5,459 nucleotides of DNA from Lentisphaeria bacterium (GTDB lineage: Bacteria; Verrucomicrobiota; Lentisphaeria; Victivallales; Victivallaceae). Positions 5,434 to 5,459 of the stretch are shown one piece after another. Below the pieces are notes generated by a model. That model was not told the origin of the DNA. It did no database searches and was given only the letters and a program-made list of their open reading frames with translations. The stretch spans positions 1 to 5,459 of the forward strand of contig CAAGDG010000192.1 in NCBI GenBank assembly GCA_900768515.1. Reading direction: 5' to 3'. The translations under genes were made by a program, and so were the position numbers. Numbering within the stretch: position 1 is the stretch's first letter; every line of letters begins with the position of its first letter.

Positions 5434-5459
5434 TGGTGGGCGTAACAGAACTCGAATCT
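5434..5459 (-). tRNA. 3' end of a tRNA gene (partial, isotype undetermined)
   Basis: Read on the minus strand, the last 26 bases give the 3' part of a tRNA. There is a T-loop TTCGAGT (5456-5450) flanked by complementary AGA and TCT, then the rest of the T-stem, a 3' acceptor strand TACGCCC (5444-5438), discriminator A (5437) and an encoded CCA (5436-5434). The expected acceptor 5' strand GGGCGTA, the D-arm and the anticodon lie beyond the window. The usual G53-C61 pair would be A-U here. Without the anticodon the amino acid cannot be assigned. Confidence 0.65.

Noticed and set aside
1..5459. CRISPR array, insertion sequence or phage features
   Set aside because: No regularly spaced direct repeats, transposase, integrase or terminal inverted repeats were seen on either strand.

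Overview
The window looks like a single contig from a GC-rich bacterium (roughly 60% GC by eye). Bases 1-20 are Illumina adapter sequence, and the right end stops inside what appears to be a tRNA gene. The content is an intracellular GH116-type glycosidase beside an AraC regulator and a sugar-locus type of ADP-ribosylglycohydrolase, with Shine-Dalgarno leaders and sigma70-like promoters. This fits the Lentisphaerota/Verrucomicrobiota or planctomycete-like bacteria of gut and environmental metagenomes, for example relatives of Victivallis. That placement is inference from gene type and style; no marker gene is present.

Left half (21-1876, minus strand): one long open reading frame encodes the first 618 residues of a GH116 (glucosylceramidase GBA2-like, DUF608) glycoside hydrolase. 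Its C-terminus is lost at the contig end. Two long plus-strand ORFs across this region are shadows. From 1877 to 2104 is a 228-base AT-rich divergent intergenic region. It holds an 18-bp near-palindrome containing a perfect TATAAT on each strand, and a separate promoter close to the regulator.

Middle (2105-4481, plus strand): an AraC/XylS-family regulator (282 aa) is followed after 58 bases by a 489-aa ADP-ribosylglycohydrolase-fold enzyme with an added C-terminal beta-rich module. The regulator probably controls the divergent GH116 gene, and perhaps the enzyme behind it. Neither enzyme has a signal peptide, so both should act in the cytoplasm, probably on an imported glycoside or oligosaccharide. 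The substrate cannot be read from sequence.

Right part (4497-5459, minus strand): convergent with the sugar locus is a two-gene unit. A 149-aa multi-pass membrane protein of unknown family is followed by a single-domain MGMT/alkyltransferase-like protein with a PCHRV active-site motif. They share a candidate promoter at 5362-5390, and the leader carries a perfect 18-bp palindrome. Upstream of them, at the contig end, is the 3' end of a tRNA with encoded CCA.

The points most worth a second look are the pairing of GH116 with an ADP-ribosylglycohydrolase-like enzyme whose metal-ligand motifs are altered, the symmetric divergent promoter, and a T8 slippery run at the end of the AraC gene. A -1 shift at that run would end exactly on the start codon of the next gene.
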